Positions 10,970 to 22,348 are shown, counted from the first letter of the stretch. The stretch: DNA of 64,000 bases from Siphonodentalium dalli (GCA_032622095.1 CP136067.1:45925549-45989548); one strand, 5' to 3'. Notes: generated from the letters alone by a model not told the origin. Program-made: numbers and translations.

Positions 10970-11580
10970 TGCGAATACCACGTTTCTAAAACAGCTACCA
11001 AGGCAAGCAGAACACTTGGCTTTTTAAGAAGAAATCTCGGACAATCGAACCATCAGACATCACGCATGCACAAGTCTCGTTCGATCGCAGTTGAAATATG
11101 CGTGTGTCGTATGGGATCCACATCTTGAATACCAAATAACCAAACTCGAAAAAGTAAAAAATAGAAAAAGGCAGCAATATTCATAGGGAAAGCATATTCT
11201 CGGGAGCCAGGGAATGTAATTGAACTGATAGACAGACTTAATCTGAAATCACTGCGTGGGAGACGGGAAATAAAGAGGCTCCTCACGTTCCACAAAACCG
11301 TACACGGGGGATTGCAGTTAAACATCCAGCAAAATATATCCCACTTCAGCCTAACCTCCAGTTATTTAGGTAGGTTGAGTAAGAGAAGTCATTATGTGAA
11401 ACTTCGGATGGTATCGATATGGTACATGTAGTAAGCATTGGAGGGCTTTCACAGCCCCCCCCCCAGTATCGAGTCCCAACTGACGGCGTGAGCTCGGGTA
11501 TGGAATCCCTACCAATACGATTGCAGATACACAGGCTTGATATCATGCAAGCGTCATTACCGCTATCTTACTGCATAAGA
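10970..11580 (+). pseudogene. LINE reverse-transcriptase 3' end, decayed (CR1/Jockey type)
   Basis: Three pieces in three frames read as the C-terminal region of a non-LTR retrotransposon ORF2. From 10991 there is TATKASRTLGFLRRNL. From 11091 there is LKYACVVWDPHLEYQITKLE, matching the usual LVRPxLEYAxxVWDPHxxxxIxxLEKVQ motif. From 11222 there is ELIDRLNLKSLRGRREIKRL followed by LTFHKTVHG. The last part (to 11580) has a WNxLP-like segment homologous to 13240-13440 on the other strand. At least two frameshifts and several stops make it dead. The catalytic YADD region is not present. Confidence 0.85.
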
Positions 11581-11633
11581 CATGTGTAAATTATTCAAAA
11601 CAATACATGCATTCGCGCTGTGGAACCTGAATG

Positions 11634-11895
11634 GGGGACGTTGGTTGGTTGAAATCACGTCACATGACGTCGTGCCTAGGCCCAACTTGTTTCCATATTG
11701 CATGTATGGACGAAACTTGCAACGCGATGCCAGAATATCGTTCAAAACGGGCGCTAAATGATCTTTTAATTTGCAGATGAGTGTAAACATAATAAATGGA
11801 TGTTGATATTGTTGTTTTTGTTTCCCACATTAAATGTCAGACCAACTTGCGTTCATACTCTGTGGAACGCAAGCAAATCAACATCCATTTCTTAA
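11634..11895 (+). repeat. Module B, copy 1, next to a LINE tail
   Basis: It shares GGACGTTGGTTGGTTGAAAT, CGGGCGCTAAAT, CTTTTAATTTGCAG and GAGTGTAAACATAATAAATG with 12972-13185 in the same orientation. The inner part, around AATGTCAGACC, is inverted between the two copies. The 3' side is a small stem: AATAAATGGATGTTGAT pairs with ATCAACATCCATTTCTT. This points to a foldback module whose centre has flipped. Confidence 0.65.
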
Positions 11896-12393
11896 ATATG
11901 TGTACGTTGTATTCATATCCCTTTATGTTTTTACATATACGGAATTACTCACAAGAGGTCATATAGGCCCATCACATGAGTTTGCTGTTGTATGCGAACA
12001 GGGTCTCTAAATTTGTAGTATATATGAAGGTTCTCCTTTTGTACCAAAAAGATGAATAAATTATATAAAAAAGGTTCTTTCTCCTTGAACGATGCATATT
12101 TGTCTATATAGAAGTTAAATATATACAACCACTGCAACTTGTTCCAGTAGTTGATTCTAGGCAGAGGTAACTGTTTTATATGTACCAGGACCACTCGCGG
12201 GGCAATTTATATATAAGATAAAGGTTGATAAGTTTACTTCGAAGTCAGATACAACAATGAAGATATAAACGCAAACTTTTCCAGTGTTGCATGCGTGTGT
12301 TGCTTACTTTTCGTTATGGTATACATCTACAATAGTCTATAAAAAAGGGCAACGGATTCGAACACAACGAGGGTTGGTTTTCCATAATTTTAA

Positions 12394-12861
12394 AGGAGGA
12401 ATATTAAAATATATATAGTTTTGTTCATATGCCAAACATAATCAGCGCGTAAATAGTATATTGTCGTCAAGACGCACGATGGTGTACGTAAACAAGAGCC
12501 TGCTCGTGTTACAGAAGTTGTGCTTCTGTTTACATAGCATAGCGCAATTCTATTGGTTAATCACACAAACATTATATAAACGCTCTTTATTATTTCCATA
12601 TCAGGAAAACATTAACAAATAACGCTCTTTATGTTTACTATATCCGGATCTAAACAAAAGCCAGGAAACGTAACGTTTTTTGCTTTTGTTTACATAACAA
12701 AGGAAAAACATTTTACAATAACATACTGTTTGTTTATACCATACTTCTGATTGGTATAAGAACAAAGCCTGTCTATATCTTACTATTCTTTCTGTTTATG
12801 GCGGTTTTTGACGGAGGTGAATATTTTAACAGATTACCCACCGCCAATGCCGCCCGTATCT
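12394..12861 (-). mobile_element. Family W MITE, copy 1
   Basis: It is homologous in inverted orientation to 32295-32788. Shared landmarks are two AAAGAGCGTT blocks, TTATGTAAACAAAAGC, CGTCAAAAACCGCCA and GGCGGTGGGTA. TTAA is found at 12862-12865 and at 12390-12393. The 12862 end matches the left end of the other copy, while the 12394 end is diverged. Non-coding. Confidence 0.75.
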
Positions 12862-12971
12862 TTAATTGCGGCGTATAAGTAGGAACACATTTCATGATTT
12901 GGCGTGAAACTAACATACATCTACACCCCTATACGTACAATCATGTATTGTCGATGTGGAACGGCAAAGTA

Positions 12972-13185
12972 GGACGTTGGTTGGTTGAAATAACGTCACG
13001 TGACGCCGCGTCTATATACCCCAATTGTTTTCACGTTGAATGAACGGGCGCTAAATTCTCTTTTAATTTACAGTTGAGTGTAAACTTAATAAATGGACTA
13101 TGGGTTCACATTGGTCTGACATTATTAAGTGTATACCAAATGTCACAGCAACTTGCATCCTAGTCCATTTCTTAAGTGAAACATA
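12972..13185 (+). repeat. Module B, copy 2
   Basis: Second copy of the module at 11634-11895. It again sits immediately downstream (in LINE sense) of a LINE tail, but that tail is on the opposite strand, so the orientation relative to the LINE is reversed. Confidence 0.65.
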
Positions 13186-13239
13186 AACATAAACGTACAT
13201 GGATCTGAATAAGACGTAAACTGATATATTATATATAAT

Positions 13240-13440
13240 TTGGGATAATTTAGACATGGCTGATGCAGTAAGATAGCGATATAGCCGCTTGGACTCTATC
13301 AAGCCTGTGGATCTGCAATTTTGTGGACAGATTGGTAGGAATTCCATTCCGGAGCTCACGCGATCAGTATGGGATCGGGTCTGGAAGCCCTCCAATGCTT
13401 ACTCCCATCTCGTTACTACGCGAAGCTTCACATAATAGAC
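13240..13440 (-). pseudogene. LINE C-terminal fragment
   Basis: Reverse-strand homologue of 11393-11580. Shared runs are GTAAGCATTGGAGGGCTT, ATGGAATYCCTACCAAT and CAGGCTTGATA. In one frame it reads REWNS, the WNSLP landmark near the end of CR1/Jockey-type ORF2 proteins. It is frameshifted and carries stop codons. Only the last 60-70 residues of the protein are represented. Confidence 0.65.
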
Positions 13441-13555
13441 ATCATGTAACGAGATGGGCTCGGTCTTATTTGATTACGTCCAAAATGAATATTTGAGCTG
13501 GAGTTGGCGAAACTAAACGATCGATTTAATTCCGAGCAATAATTCCCTCGTTACG

Positions 13556-14800
13556 GCTGATAACCGGTGAACTCTTACCATCACCAAACGATTTGTATTA
13601 CGCAAAAGCAAAATTAACCAGCAATTGGATTTCCATCGATGGTTACGCACGGACCACGGCGGCCCACGAGATAGGACCGACAACAACTGCAGTCTGACTG
13701 GAGAAAAAAGCTTGGATGTTCAATGTATATGTACTTGATTCTGAGCAGACTGTAAAACAGATAGGTCATATCATTGCGCACGGATTGGTATCATGACATC
13801 GAAATACTATGGACAAATCATATAAAACAGTATAAGTGTACGGGAATTCACACACACTGGCAAGATTACATGGTAATTGTTGCAATAATTTTGTCATAGA
13901 AAACTATGTGGTACCAGATTATGAACGGCAACATGCGCATGAAATGCACTTTTTCCAAAGACAACGACACGAGTAGTTACATTTATGTAGTTCCACGTGT
14001 AACGGTGCTATTAACATTTGCCTTCACATACATGTATGCTTGATTCTTGCACGACAATTGAATGCTATTTACATAAGAATTTCGGTTGCATTGCTGCATA
14101 TATATAGATATAGGTGTAACTACATGTACATGCAGAGTTTTGTTTATCACGTACATGTAGTTATAGCTATGGAACATATGCAATTTAAAGCATTTTTGCG
14201 TTCCTTTTCTGGCACAGTATATTGCATTCTGTATCGAAATGCCTATGATAACCGGTGAACTTTTACCATCACCAAACGATTAGTATTAGACAAAGGCATT
14301 TGTTTCCCATCGGCGATTACGCACGGACCACGGCGGCCCACGTGATAGGACCGACAACAACTGACTGGAGAAAACGCTTCTCCAAATGGATGTTAAATAA
14401 CATACATATTGGTACTTGATTCTGAGGAGACTGTAAAACAGATAGGTCGCAATCAGTGCGCACGGACCGGCATCATGGCATTTAAATATTATGGACAAAT
14501 AAAATAAAACAATAAGTGCGCGTGAATTCACACACACTGGTGAAACTACAGAGTTGTAATTGTCACGTACACGTAGTTAGTTGTGGTACAGATGCATTTT
14601 AAAGCATTTTGCGTTCCTTTTCTGGCTCAGTATATAATTTTTTATCTAAATGCCTATGATAACCGATGAACTGTTACCAACACCACCTAACGATTTGTAT
14701 TACGCAAAGGCAAAATTAACCAGCAATTGGATTTCCATCGCCGGTGACGCACGGACCACGATATAGGACAGACAACAATTGCAGTCTGATTGGCTCGAGA
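13556..14800 (+). repeat. Three diverged tandem copies
   Basis: Units start near 13556, 14240 and 14650, each with GATAACCGGTGAAC-like sequence, then ACCATCACCAAACGATT, GCACGGACCACG and ATAGGACCGACAACAA. Unit 1 carries about 270 bp that unit 2 lacks (roughly 13870-14150). Unit 3 is truncated. The 70 bp upstream of units 2 and 3 (AAAGCATTTTGCGTTCCTTT) also match. No coding frame is conserved across copies. Confidence 0.8.
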
Positions 14801-15090
14801 ACTCCCCACTGGCCATTTGATTATTTGAACGTTTCCTATGGGAACTACTCACCAAGCAGTATTTAATATAGAACGTGTTAACCATGTTTCATGTACCAAA
14901 GCGGATCCGAAGTAGAAGTATCCAGTTATCGCCTCTATACTACTTACATGCACGTTTTTCGTATACACGTATGCAGTTGTACCTCCAATATGTTTACCCA
15001 CAGCTAGTGAATATTATCCCACTTCGACAGTGTATTACAATTTAAGGTAACACAGTTGTTGAAAGACAATGGATTTTTATATATTGTTCA

Positions 15091-15293
15091 ACCTTTGCTC
15101 TACTAAATTGTCATTAACGAGTATTTCCCTTAGTAAATGTTCAGATAATACGATCAACAAACGGCCTTGCATGATATGTTCGTCTGTCTGCGATCTGCTT
15201 AGATTTCCCGAACACCACTCCAAATGAATAGACCGTTCCGATGTATACGTTTATAACTAAATGGGAGAATCCATGCAAGTACTAAATAAAGGG
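15091..15293 (-). mobile_element. Family X MITE, copy 2
   Basis: The right end is CCCTTTATTTAGTACTTGCA read inward, followed by TTAA at 15294-15297. The left end is ACCTTTGCTCTACTAAATTG, preceded by TTCA (mutated TTAA). It shares AATGTTCAGATAATA and GGGAGAATCCAT with other family X copies but is shortened in the middle. Confidence 0.7.
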
Positions 15294-15712
15294 TTAAGAT
15301 CGACATCTTTGATTTCAGCAACGTATTGAAAGCGAAATTATAATTACAATTTGAAGACAGTATACCACTTTAATCGGAATGGGCTATAATTGTCTCACTG
15401 ACTGAGAGACCTTGGGATTTCTTTAATCGCACATAACGGAACTATTAATGGATCTGGGGCAGTTACTATTGGAATCAAGCAGATGTCGCCTATATTCGTT
15501 AATAATTAAAGAGTAAGCTCCCCGGAGACTGAAATCCACATGCGCATTCGGGAGCCGAGGCGCTGGTCATGAATATTTGAATATGATTTCCCCATTCATC
15601 TCGGTGATTTCACATGTATTGTTGGAGTTATCACACCAAATGCGCGATTCTCTCCATCTCTTGTGATAATTATAGAAATAGTTGGCGGCTGTCTTTCTTT
15701 ACTCATTTACAT

Positions 15713-15852
15713 TGTCTCGATCATCGTTCTTTGCGATTATTATGGATGTATTGATTTATTGAAAAGTCATCTATAAGGGTACGTTCACACAGCAGGAATA
15801 ATTGTTTGGTAAATGTTCGTGAAATTCTTCGTAAATTGTTTATTGGACACGT
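15713..15852 (+). repeat. 140-bp direct repeat, copy 1
   Basis: It matches 16664-16803 at most positions. Shared runs include CATCGTTCTTTG, GGGTACGTTCACACAGCAG and AAATTCTTCGTAAATTGT. The pair brackets about 810 bp of different sequence. Confidence 0.85.
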
Positions 15853-16663
15853 GTTGTACCAAGACAACCCCTGGGACATAACGTTCAATCCAGGAAAACA
15901 GATAATTTCTAGTTCGCGGGGGCGCTCGATTACCACACATATCAGCGCCCCTGTTGACTACACCAAGATTGCGAAATACTGGACACCGAAACAGATTAGT
16001 GGACATCTATGTAGTACTCATACCCGACACATACATAGGAGGATAATTGGGAAGTAAACAGAACGATTTTGGGATTAGCGAGACCAGATACTTCGCCAGG
16101 AAAAGCTACTGAAACCTAACGCAGCGCGATGGATAGGGAGAAGAGTCTAAAGAGCACACATGAAAAACCACCCCGCTTGGTTAACCTAGGAACGCCCCAA
16201 TTGACGCACCATGAAATGCGAACCGAGCCGGAATAATACCGTTCCTGTATTTAGACACGGACGAATCGAGACCCGACAGCCAGTTCTAACCAGCTACCCA
16301 AGAGTAACAACGAATTCTCGGACGCCAGGAAAGCAGCTAGAAGCATGGATGGAAACACAAGGTAAACATTATGATCTTGTGATTCTAACACCATCTCACT
16401 GATGCGCCGATGGAAGAAGAAGAGCAGACGACAGGAAGACAAACTCAACCGGAACTCAATCCAATAGACGACAAGCAGACACGCCCGACCTATGAAGACG
16501 GAAGCAGACCCTGAACCGAGCAGACGACAGGAAGATAAACTCAACTAGGAGGAACCCAGTTGCCGATGATTGAACATTATTGACTTTGTTATAATTAAAT
16601 AATCAAACCGTTCTGATAGTCTTAAGAGTTATATGTACCCGTATTGGCACAATTTGAGTGATG
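15853..16663. other. Segment bracketed by direct repeats
   Basis: The composition is less AT-rich than its surroundings. It holds a short internal duplication (GCAGACGACAGGAAGA twice, near 16426 and 16520). Frames of 63-97 codons occur on both strands and none is recognisable. It could be the body of a retro-element with the 140-bp repeats as ends, but I see no primer site or coding motif to prove it. Confidence 0.35.
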
Positions 16664-16803
16664 TCTCGGTCATCGTTCTTTGCCATTATTATGGATTTAT
16701 TGATGTATTGAAAAAAATCATCTTTAAGGGTACGTTCACACAGCAGTAATAATTTCTTGGTAAATGTTTGTGAAATTCTTCGTAAATTGTCTATTGAACA
16801 CGT
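16664..16803 (+). repeat. 140-bp direct repeat, copy 2
   Basis: Partner of 15713-15852, diverging sharply after ATTGAACACGT. Confidence 0.85.
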
Positions 16804-16998
16804 TTGAGTGATAAATTTTAGAATTACAGAATATTTGTCTTCGAATGATTGTATTCTTAGTATAGATCGACGAAATGTGACGAGTTGTTGCACGATTGGT
16901 TGTTGCCAGATATCCGAAGGCTAATTTAAGGTAAATACCGGTTGTATAGTTGACACCTGTCGCACAATGAACTACTGCTGATAAAAATTAGGAATAGC

Positions 16999-17574
16999 TT
17001 AGGCATTTTAATTTTTATTACTTGGTTCATGGTTTTTTTTTTGGCTAAAAGGTAGGGGAGGTGGGAGGAAAAAAATCAAATAGCTATAAGTCTTGTCTAT
17101 ATATAAAACTGTTTGGGGGGATAAAATATTTGCTGTATAGTATACTCTCCTCGTCTAAAACAAGCCACCAGATCACCTATGGCTATACTTTGCCCGTGTC
17201 CACTTGCACAGACAATATATTTTTTTTTATTTGGAAGTGTCTTAAAAATAATATAGATGAATAAATATTGCCAATATCGGCATCTGCCATGTTGGTGTTG
17301 ACATTCAACTTACGCATTGTAAAATCGGGTATTTGTCTTCCTTGTGTGTTTACTACTCGATCTGTAGTATATTAATAGTAGTATACCATAAACATTTCTG
17401 AGAGGCTTCGCTGTTCAATCGATTTTGTTGTATATTTTACGCAAAGTTAATCTCATAATTCACATTATTTTAATGTCTGGAATAATATTCCCATTGGCTG
17501 GAATAAATACCCGAAAATAAAATTGTATTAAAATGTTTTTCCTAAAACCAAGTAATAAAAAATAATATGCCTTA
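16999..17574. mobile_element. TIR element, about 575 bp, A/T-rich ends
   Basis: The left end GGCATTTTAATTTTTATTAC continuing TTGGTT is mirrored at 17546-17574 with two or three mismatches. It appears to interrupt sequence related to family Z: 16935-16990 resembles 61686-61740, and 17590-17835 resembles 61735-62015 inverted. Non-coding. Confidence 0.6.
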
Positions 17575-17589
17575 TAGTTGTCGGACAGT

Positions 17590-17835
17590 CCAATTATCTT
17601 TTGGCAAAATTGACGACTACGAGTCATTTGGTGAGAATATAGTGATACAATTATGTTTGGTGTGATTATAACTATAACTATATTATGTTGTTATCAGGTC
17701 ATAGTTAGTAGTAGGCTCGATGATTTCACGCAAAACTCGCGTGTCCATGCGTGGATTCTCGTCGAAACCGCAATCCTAACTACCGATATGACAAAACGAC
17801 AACTCATAGAAAGAACACAAATTCTAGTTAACCGT
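17590..17835 (-). repeat. Family Z, copy 1
   Basis: Reverse-complement homologue of 54440-54730, 60132-60422 and 61741-62010. Shared runs are TAGAAAGAACACA, TTGTTATCAGGTCATA and GGCTCGATGATT. Non-coding. Confidence 0.7.
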
Positions 17836-17849
17836 TGGTTCTGAAATTT

Positions 17850-18060
17850 TCTCCCAATTTTGTGACTAGTAGGTTCTGAACCCGATTATTGGTTTCACAT
17901 GATGGAACCATTTCGTAAACCAGTAGATTCTGAACACTTTGTTTGTTTTCTCCCTTCAGAACCAAACGATTCTTCCTTAAGAACCAAATGAACAACCAAA
18001 TGGTTCTTCATTTAGAACCAAATGAAGAATCAAATGATTATTTGTTAAAACTCACTGAAT
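17850..18060. repeat. Degenerate GAACCAAATG-type repeats
   Basis: Many short, variable copies of GGTTCT/AGAACC with CAAATGATTC, in both orientations. Similar words recur at 19478-19575, on the far side of two MITE copies. Confidence 0.5.
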
Positions 18061-18180
18061 AGCAAACGATATGTATGAGACAAGTGGATCAACCATGGCT
18101 TGAATACAAATACATTACCAAATACCAATTACACAACAACATTTTTTTTTAAATTGGTCCACTATTGAAGAGTTATTTAA

Positions 18181-18547
18181 CCCTTTACCCAACAAACCGG
18201 CCAAAACCGGCCAAATAAAGCTTCAACAGCCTAAAATATCTTCGGTCTGTCTCAATAGAACCATACAAATATGGATATCATTGGAACCGGCTCCTTGACC
18301 ACATTGTGATAGTTACAGTTATGCCCTGTGCCAATGCATAGGTCGCCTCGCATATATAAGAGAATGCATTGGCCTAAAAAAAATCTTTTTTTAACACTTT
18401 TTACCATTTTTTCTTACATTCTTTAACAATTTTATAATTTTTAATGAGTTAAGCCAATGCATTCTCTTATATATGCGAGGCGACCTATGGTCGACTCGCA
18501 TATATAAGAGAATGCATTGGCACAGGGCCGTTCTGTTGGGTAAAGGG
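18181..18547 (+). mobile_element. Two-hairpin TTAA MITE, copy B
   Basis: TTAA flanks at 18177-18180 and 18548-18551. Ends and interior are as in copy A. The first hairpin (18330-18373) has lost most of one arm: GCCAATGCAT runs straight into AGGTCGCC. The second hairpin is intact. Loss of one arm is the usual outcome of slippage across a strong hairpin. Confidence 0.92.
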
Positions 18548-18551
18548 TTAA

Positions 18552-19095
18552 ACCAAGTTCTGTCTGGATATCCAATCACGAGAGTCAATCTCACATTCAA
18601 ATAGTTCAAAACTTGAAGTTAATATAATGAATTAAGTCCCATGATATGCATCAAGGTTGGATATATGCATATCAGGTTAGAGTTGTCTCTCTTTGGAGTA
18701 ACAGAAAGGCAGCATCTGCTACGTATGCATGAGAATATGATTTTCTTTTTACCAGACTGAAATTTCTGGTTTTGTAGTCAACAGACTGAATAGTGCAAGT
18801 TATATTGTAATAACTGGTAAATAGTTATAATCTAAGTAATAAAATATTAAGCGCCTCTAAAAACACCCACCAACTAGCTCTGGCAGACCAGATTCTGCCA
18901 GCTACTATTGTACTTGTGACGCGCTCCACTATCTCCATTCCATAGTAAAAAGTTAAAATGACAATTCAGATGAACGTTTGCGGCTTCCTTGGAAATCAAG
19001 AACGGCGCTCTGGAACAACGTGTCGCAGTTCGTTGTGCCATCTCGAGCCGATTTGTTTGGTTCTTGGCGGCCATTTTTCGGTTCTTGGCGGCATG
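18552..19095. other. Spacer between two MITE copies
   Basis: Unassigned. A 66-codon minus-strand frame (18874-19074) has no motif I recognise. TTCTTGGCGGC is repeated at 19062 and 19082, just before the next MITE. Confidence 0.4.
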
Positions 19096-19099
19096 TTAA

Positions 19100-19468
19100 C
19101 CCTTTACCCAACAAACCGGCCAAAACCGGCCAAATAAAGCTTCACCAGCCTAAAATATCTTCGGTCTGTCTCAATAGAACCATACAAATATGGATATCAT
19201 TGGAACCGGCTCCTTGACCACATTGTGATAGTTACAGTTATGCCCTGTGCCAATGCATTCTCTTATATATGCGAGTCGACCATAGGTCGCCTCGCATATA
19301 TAAGAGAATGCATTGGCCTAAAAAAAATCTTTTTTTTACATTCTTTAACAATTTTATAATTTTAATGTGTTAAGCCAATGCATTCTCTTATATATGCGAG
19401 GCGACCTATGGTCGGCTCGCATATATAAGAGAATGCATTGGCACAGGGCCGTTCTGTTGGGTAAAGGG
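19100..19468 (+). mobile_element. Two-hairpin TTAA MITE, copy C
   Basis: TTAA at 19096-19099 and 19469-19472. Both 69-bp hairpins are present. The linker is shortened, lacking the TTTTTACCATTTTTTC segment seen in copies A, B and D. It lies 550 bp from copy B in the same orientation. Confidence 0.92.
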
Positions 19469-19472
19469 TTAA

Positions 19473-21075
19473 CCCAAATAATTGGGAGCTAGAACCAAAT
19501 ATCCTTCACATTGGTTACAAGTCTGTTACAAATCGGTTCTACAGCCAACAAATGTCATACAGAACCAGTTGATTCCAAATAATATTCAGAGTGTATATCG
19601 TAAAACAGTAGAACTCGCCACGACGAAGCTAGAACACTTGGAGGCTAATTTATTGGTCTCCCTATAGTGCAGGTGAAACTAATCACAATGTCCCTCTAGC
19701 CACGTTACCACTATACTACACTCTTAACTTAGTTGTCTGTTTCTTTGACAAATTGCCTACATTTGTAAATAAACTTCCCCGTAATGGTTTTATTGATAGG
19801 AAAGTCGATAGAGCAGTGACCATGTTATGGAAGAATGTTATACTAGTACAGATAGGGCGATTCACTAGGTTACACTGGTGTAAATATCTTTCGGTGTGAC
19901 ATCTAGAGGATTATCGGAGAGAATACAATAGACACTGGGTCCTGATTGGTCAATAGCCTGTCGTTTCATCATAAAAAATACATCACACATCTTCCCTATG
20001 ATTTCCCAAAGGTTAAATAGCCATTGGCACAGGAATTAACCATTTGCAGTGAAGTTTGAAATTTGTGGTGTGGTCTAACATATGACATATTTTTTTAGTG
20101 CGTTCTGACACTAGTTACGAAAACACTTAAAAAGTCGAATTCCCTGTTAGACTGATATGATATGTTTTCTTAAAAGGCTTCCACAAATGTCAATCTTTCA
20201 GATTTGAATAAAATGTTGGACCTGGGAAGTATATTGTAAAAAGTACACACTAAAACGTTTGCACGTTTGCACTTCCACAGTTTCATTTCCAGTGCCTATC
20301 TGGACACATATTAAATTGCAATATTTATTCTATTGTAAACTCACTTTATACCAGGATTATTACCTTCTTCGCACTATATATGACAAATACTTTTATTCTA
20401 TTTAGTTTTGTAAGTATTCTTGTACTCCATGTGTTCATATTTATTTGCATCTTCCTGAAATAGCGGTTTGTTTTATGTCACCTAATTTTGCTGGTCAAAA
20501 AAAGTTGCAGAAAACAGAGGTGGCATAAACTGGTTACTATTTTTTAGATTTTATGGGCACAGATTTAAGTAATGGCTAAGACTTCTTGCTCCCGCAACGA
20601 ATGGCAAACCTGACAGACATTTTGTTTCAAAGCCCGAAATTTGCACACAAAAAAAAGTCGGATTTTTTAGTTTTTCATATATGCTTGTAGGTATATATCT
20701 CTTGCTCTGAATACATAAATATGTAAACAATAACAATGAACTTTTCCAAAAACCTTTGAGGTTGCTACTGAGGTCTATGGGAAACATTTACACCGGTGAA
20801 TTGACTAAGCGTACTCTTTGTGTAGCAAGCTCTGCCATCGTCTCAATAATATCAGCGACATCGACACTGATCAAACAACAAGATTCTCGCAGATTCCAGA
20901 ATAAGACACGTGCAATGATAATTATTATCTGTTTGCAATATCACCTGGTACATGTTACTGATCGCGACAGTAAAGGAACCAAACTGTAATACCAGACTTC
21001 AGTCGATACTTTCCTCACGGCAAATAAATGCATGTGTATGATTGTGGTACTTTGTGCGACTGTCTGCACAAACTA
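19473..21075. other. Unassigned non-coding
   Basis: I recognise no gene, RNA or repeat beyond the GAACC-type words at the left. Frames of 60-80 codons at 19482, 20551 and 20756 carry no motif. Confidence 0.45.
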
Positions 21076-21091
21076 TTAACCTTTCTATACT

Positions 21092-21878
21092 CACCCCGGT
21101 CAGGTGGTCCTGCTACTGTGCTACGATGCGATGGGGGCCTATGATGATGTTAGGGCAAACCGCATCATAGGACCCAACCGCATCATTAAAGCCGAATTGC
21201 AATGATGCTGTTAGGGCAAACTGATGCTGTTAACAAGAGTACAGTTATATGTATTTAATGTGCCATTTTTGCGGTGTTCGGATAATCTGAACATAACCAG
21301 GAAAAGCCATTATATGTATATATCAAACATTCAAAAACATATTTATTGTGAAATATATTTAATTTAACCCTTTGAGTGCCAGGTGCCGATCTCATCGGCC
21401 CTAAACCTACAAAATAAGTCTGTTAAAGAATATATGAATAAATTATTAAAATTGTAAAAAATTGTAAAAAAAAATAAAAAATGTTAGGCCAATGCATTCT
21501 CTTATATATGCGAGGAGACCTATGGTCGACTCGCATATATAAGAGAATGCATTGGCACAGGGTATATGGGTTGATACAAAAATCGACCTGGCACTCAAAG
21601 GGTTAATACTGGTTTCAATAGTTGTTGAAAATCGACTATGACCAAGATGGTTATTCACGTCGTTTTATAAACGCCAGCGCAGCCGTTATTATTTGTTTTA
21701 AAAATATATCTGTTCTTGAGTGTTTCATACACACACTGATTTTTTCCAAAAATCTCTCGGATTAGCCAAACACCGCGAAAATAACAACTTTAGAAAAAAT
21801 AACTGTACTTTTTCGTAACAGCATCAGTTTGCCATAACATCATCATAGCATATGAGCAGGACCACTTGACCAGGGGTG
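21092..21878. mobile_element. TIR element Y, 787 bp, inside family X
   Basis: The ends are CACCCCGGTCAGGTGGTCCT and, inverted, CACCCCTGGTCAAGTGGTCC. The inverted repeat continues imperfectly for about 200 bp (both arms contain GGGCAAACTGATGCTGTTA-like sequence and a TTCGCGGTGTTYGG block). The target duplication ATACT is at 21087-21091 and 21879-21883. Non-coding. The superfamily is not assigned; a 5-bp duplication with CAC ends does not settle it. Confidence 0.85.
21368..21602 (+). mobile_element. Second-family TTAA MITE with one hairpin
   Basis: TTAA at 21364-21367 and 21603-21606. The ends are CCCTTTGAGTGCCAGGT and its inverse ACCTGGCACTCAAAGGG, different from the CCCTTTACCCAACA family beyond the first six bases. 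Inside sits one copy of the same 69-bp hairpin, joined to GGCACAGGG exactly as in the other family. It lies within element Y, so it is the youngest of three nested layers. Confidence 0.92.
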
Positions 21879-22348
21879 ATACTATGTACTCGTTGACGAG
21901 TAGTTATCCATTAGGACATATTCAGATAATACGTTCAACAGACGACGTTTGTTGAACTTATTATCTGAACATTTCCCAGCAATGAATATGAATCATTCTG
22001 CTCTTGTATACATTATCAGTTTTTCTGCATGTCGTCTGCTTTCATTGCCTGAACACCCCTCTAAAAGAAATAATATACCATTCCAGTGTATACTTTGTAT
22101 AACTGATGGGAGAATCCATTCAGAATAGAAAGGATTAAAAGGCCCATATACCGTTCGAGGCCCCTCTCCATTATTTATTTCCCGATTCATCAATATACAG
22201 TCTTACGCGGAAATGGTGTCATAAAATAGAAATAAAATAAAAATTCTACCAAGCGAAACACCCATAAGCTGTCAATTCACGAAATACTGTAAATCAATTG
22301 GTTGTCATTTGATTAGCTATAAGTTTTATTTGTTGATGACCTTAATCA

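Larger units (their letters stand above)
21080..22134 (+). mobile_element. Family X MITE, copy 3, split by an insertion
   Basis: TTAA at 21076-21079 and 22135-22138. The left tip CCTTTCTATACT is separated from its continuation ATGTACTCGTTGACGAGTAG by the 787-bp element at 21092-21878. The right part carries the family hairpin (GATAATACGTTCAACA against GTTGAACTTATTATCTG) and GATGGGAGAATCCATTCA. Confidence 0.85.
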
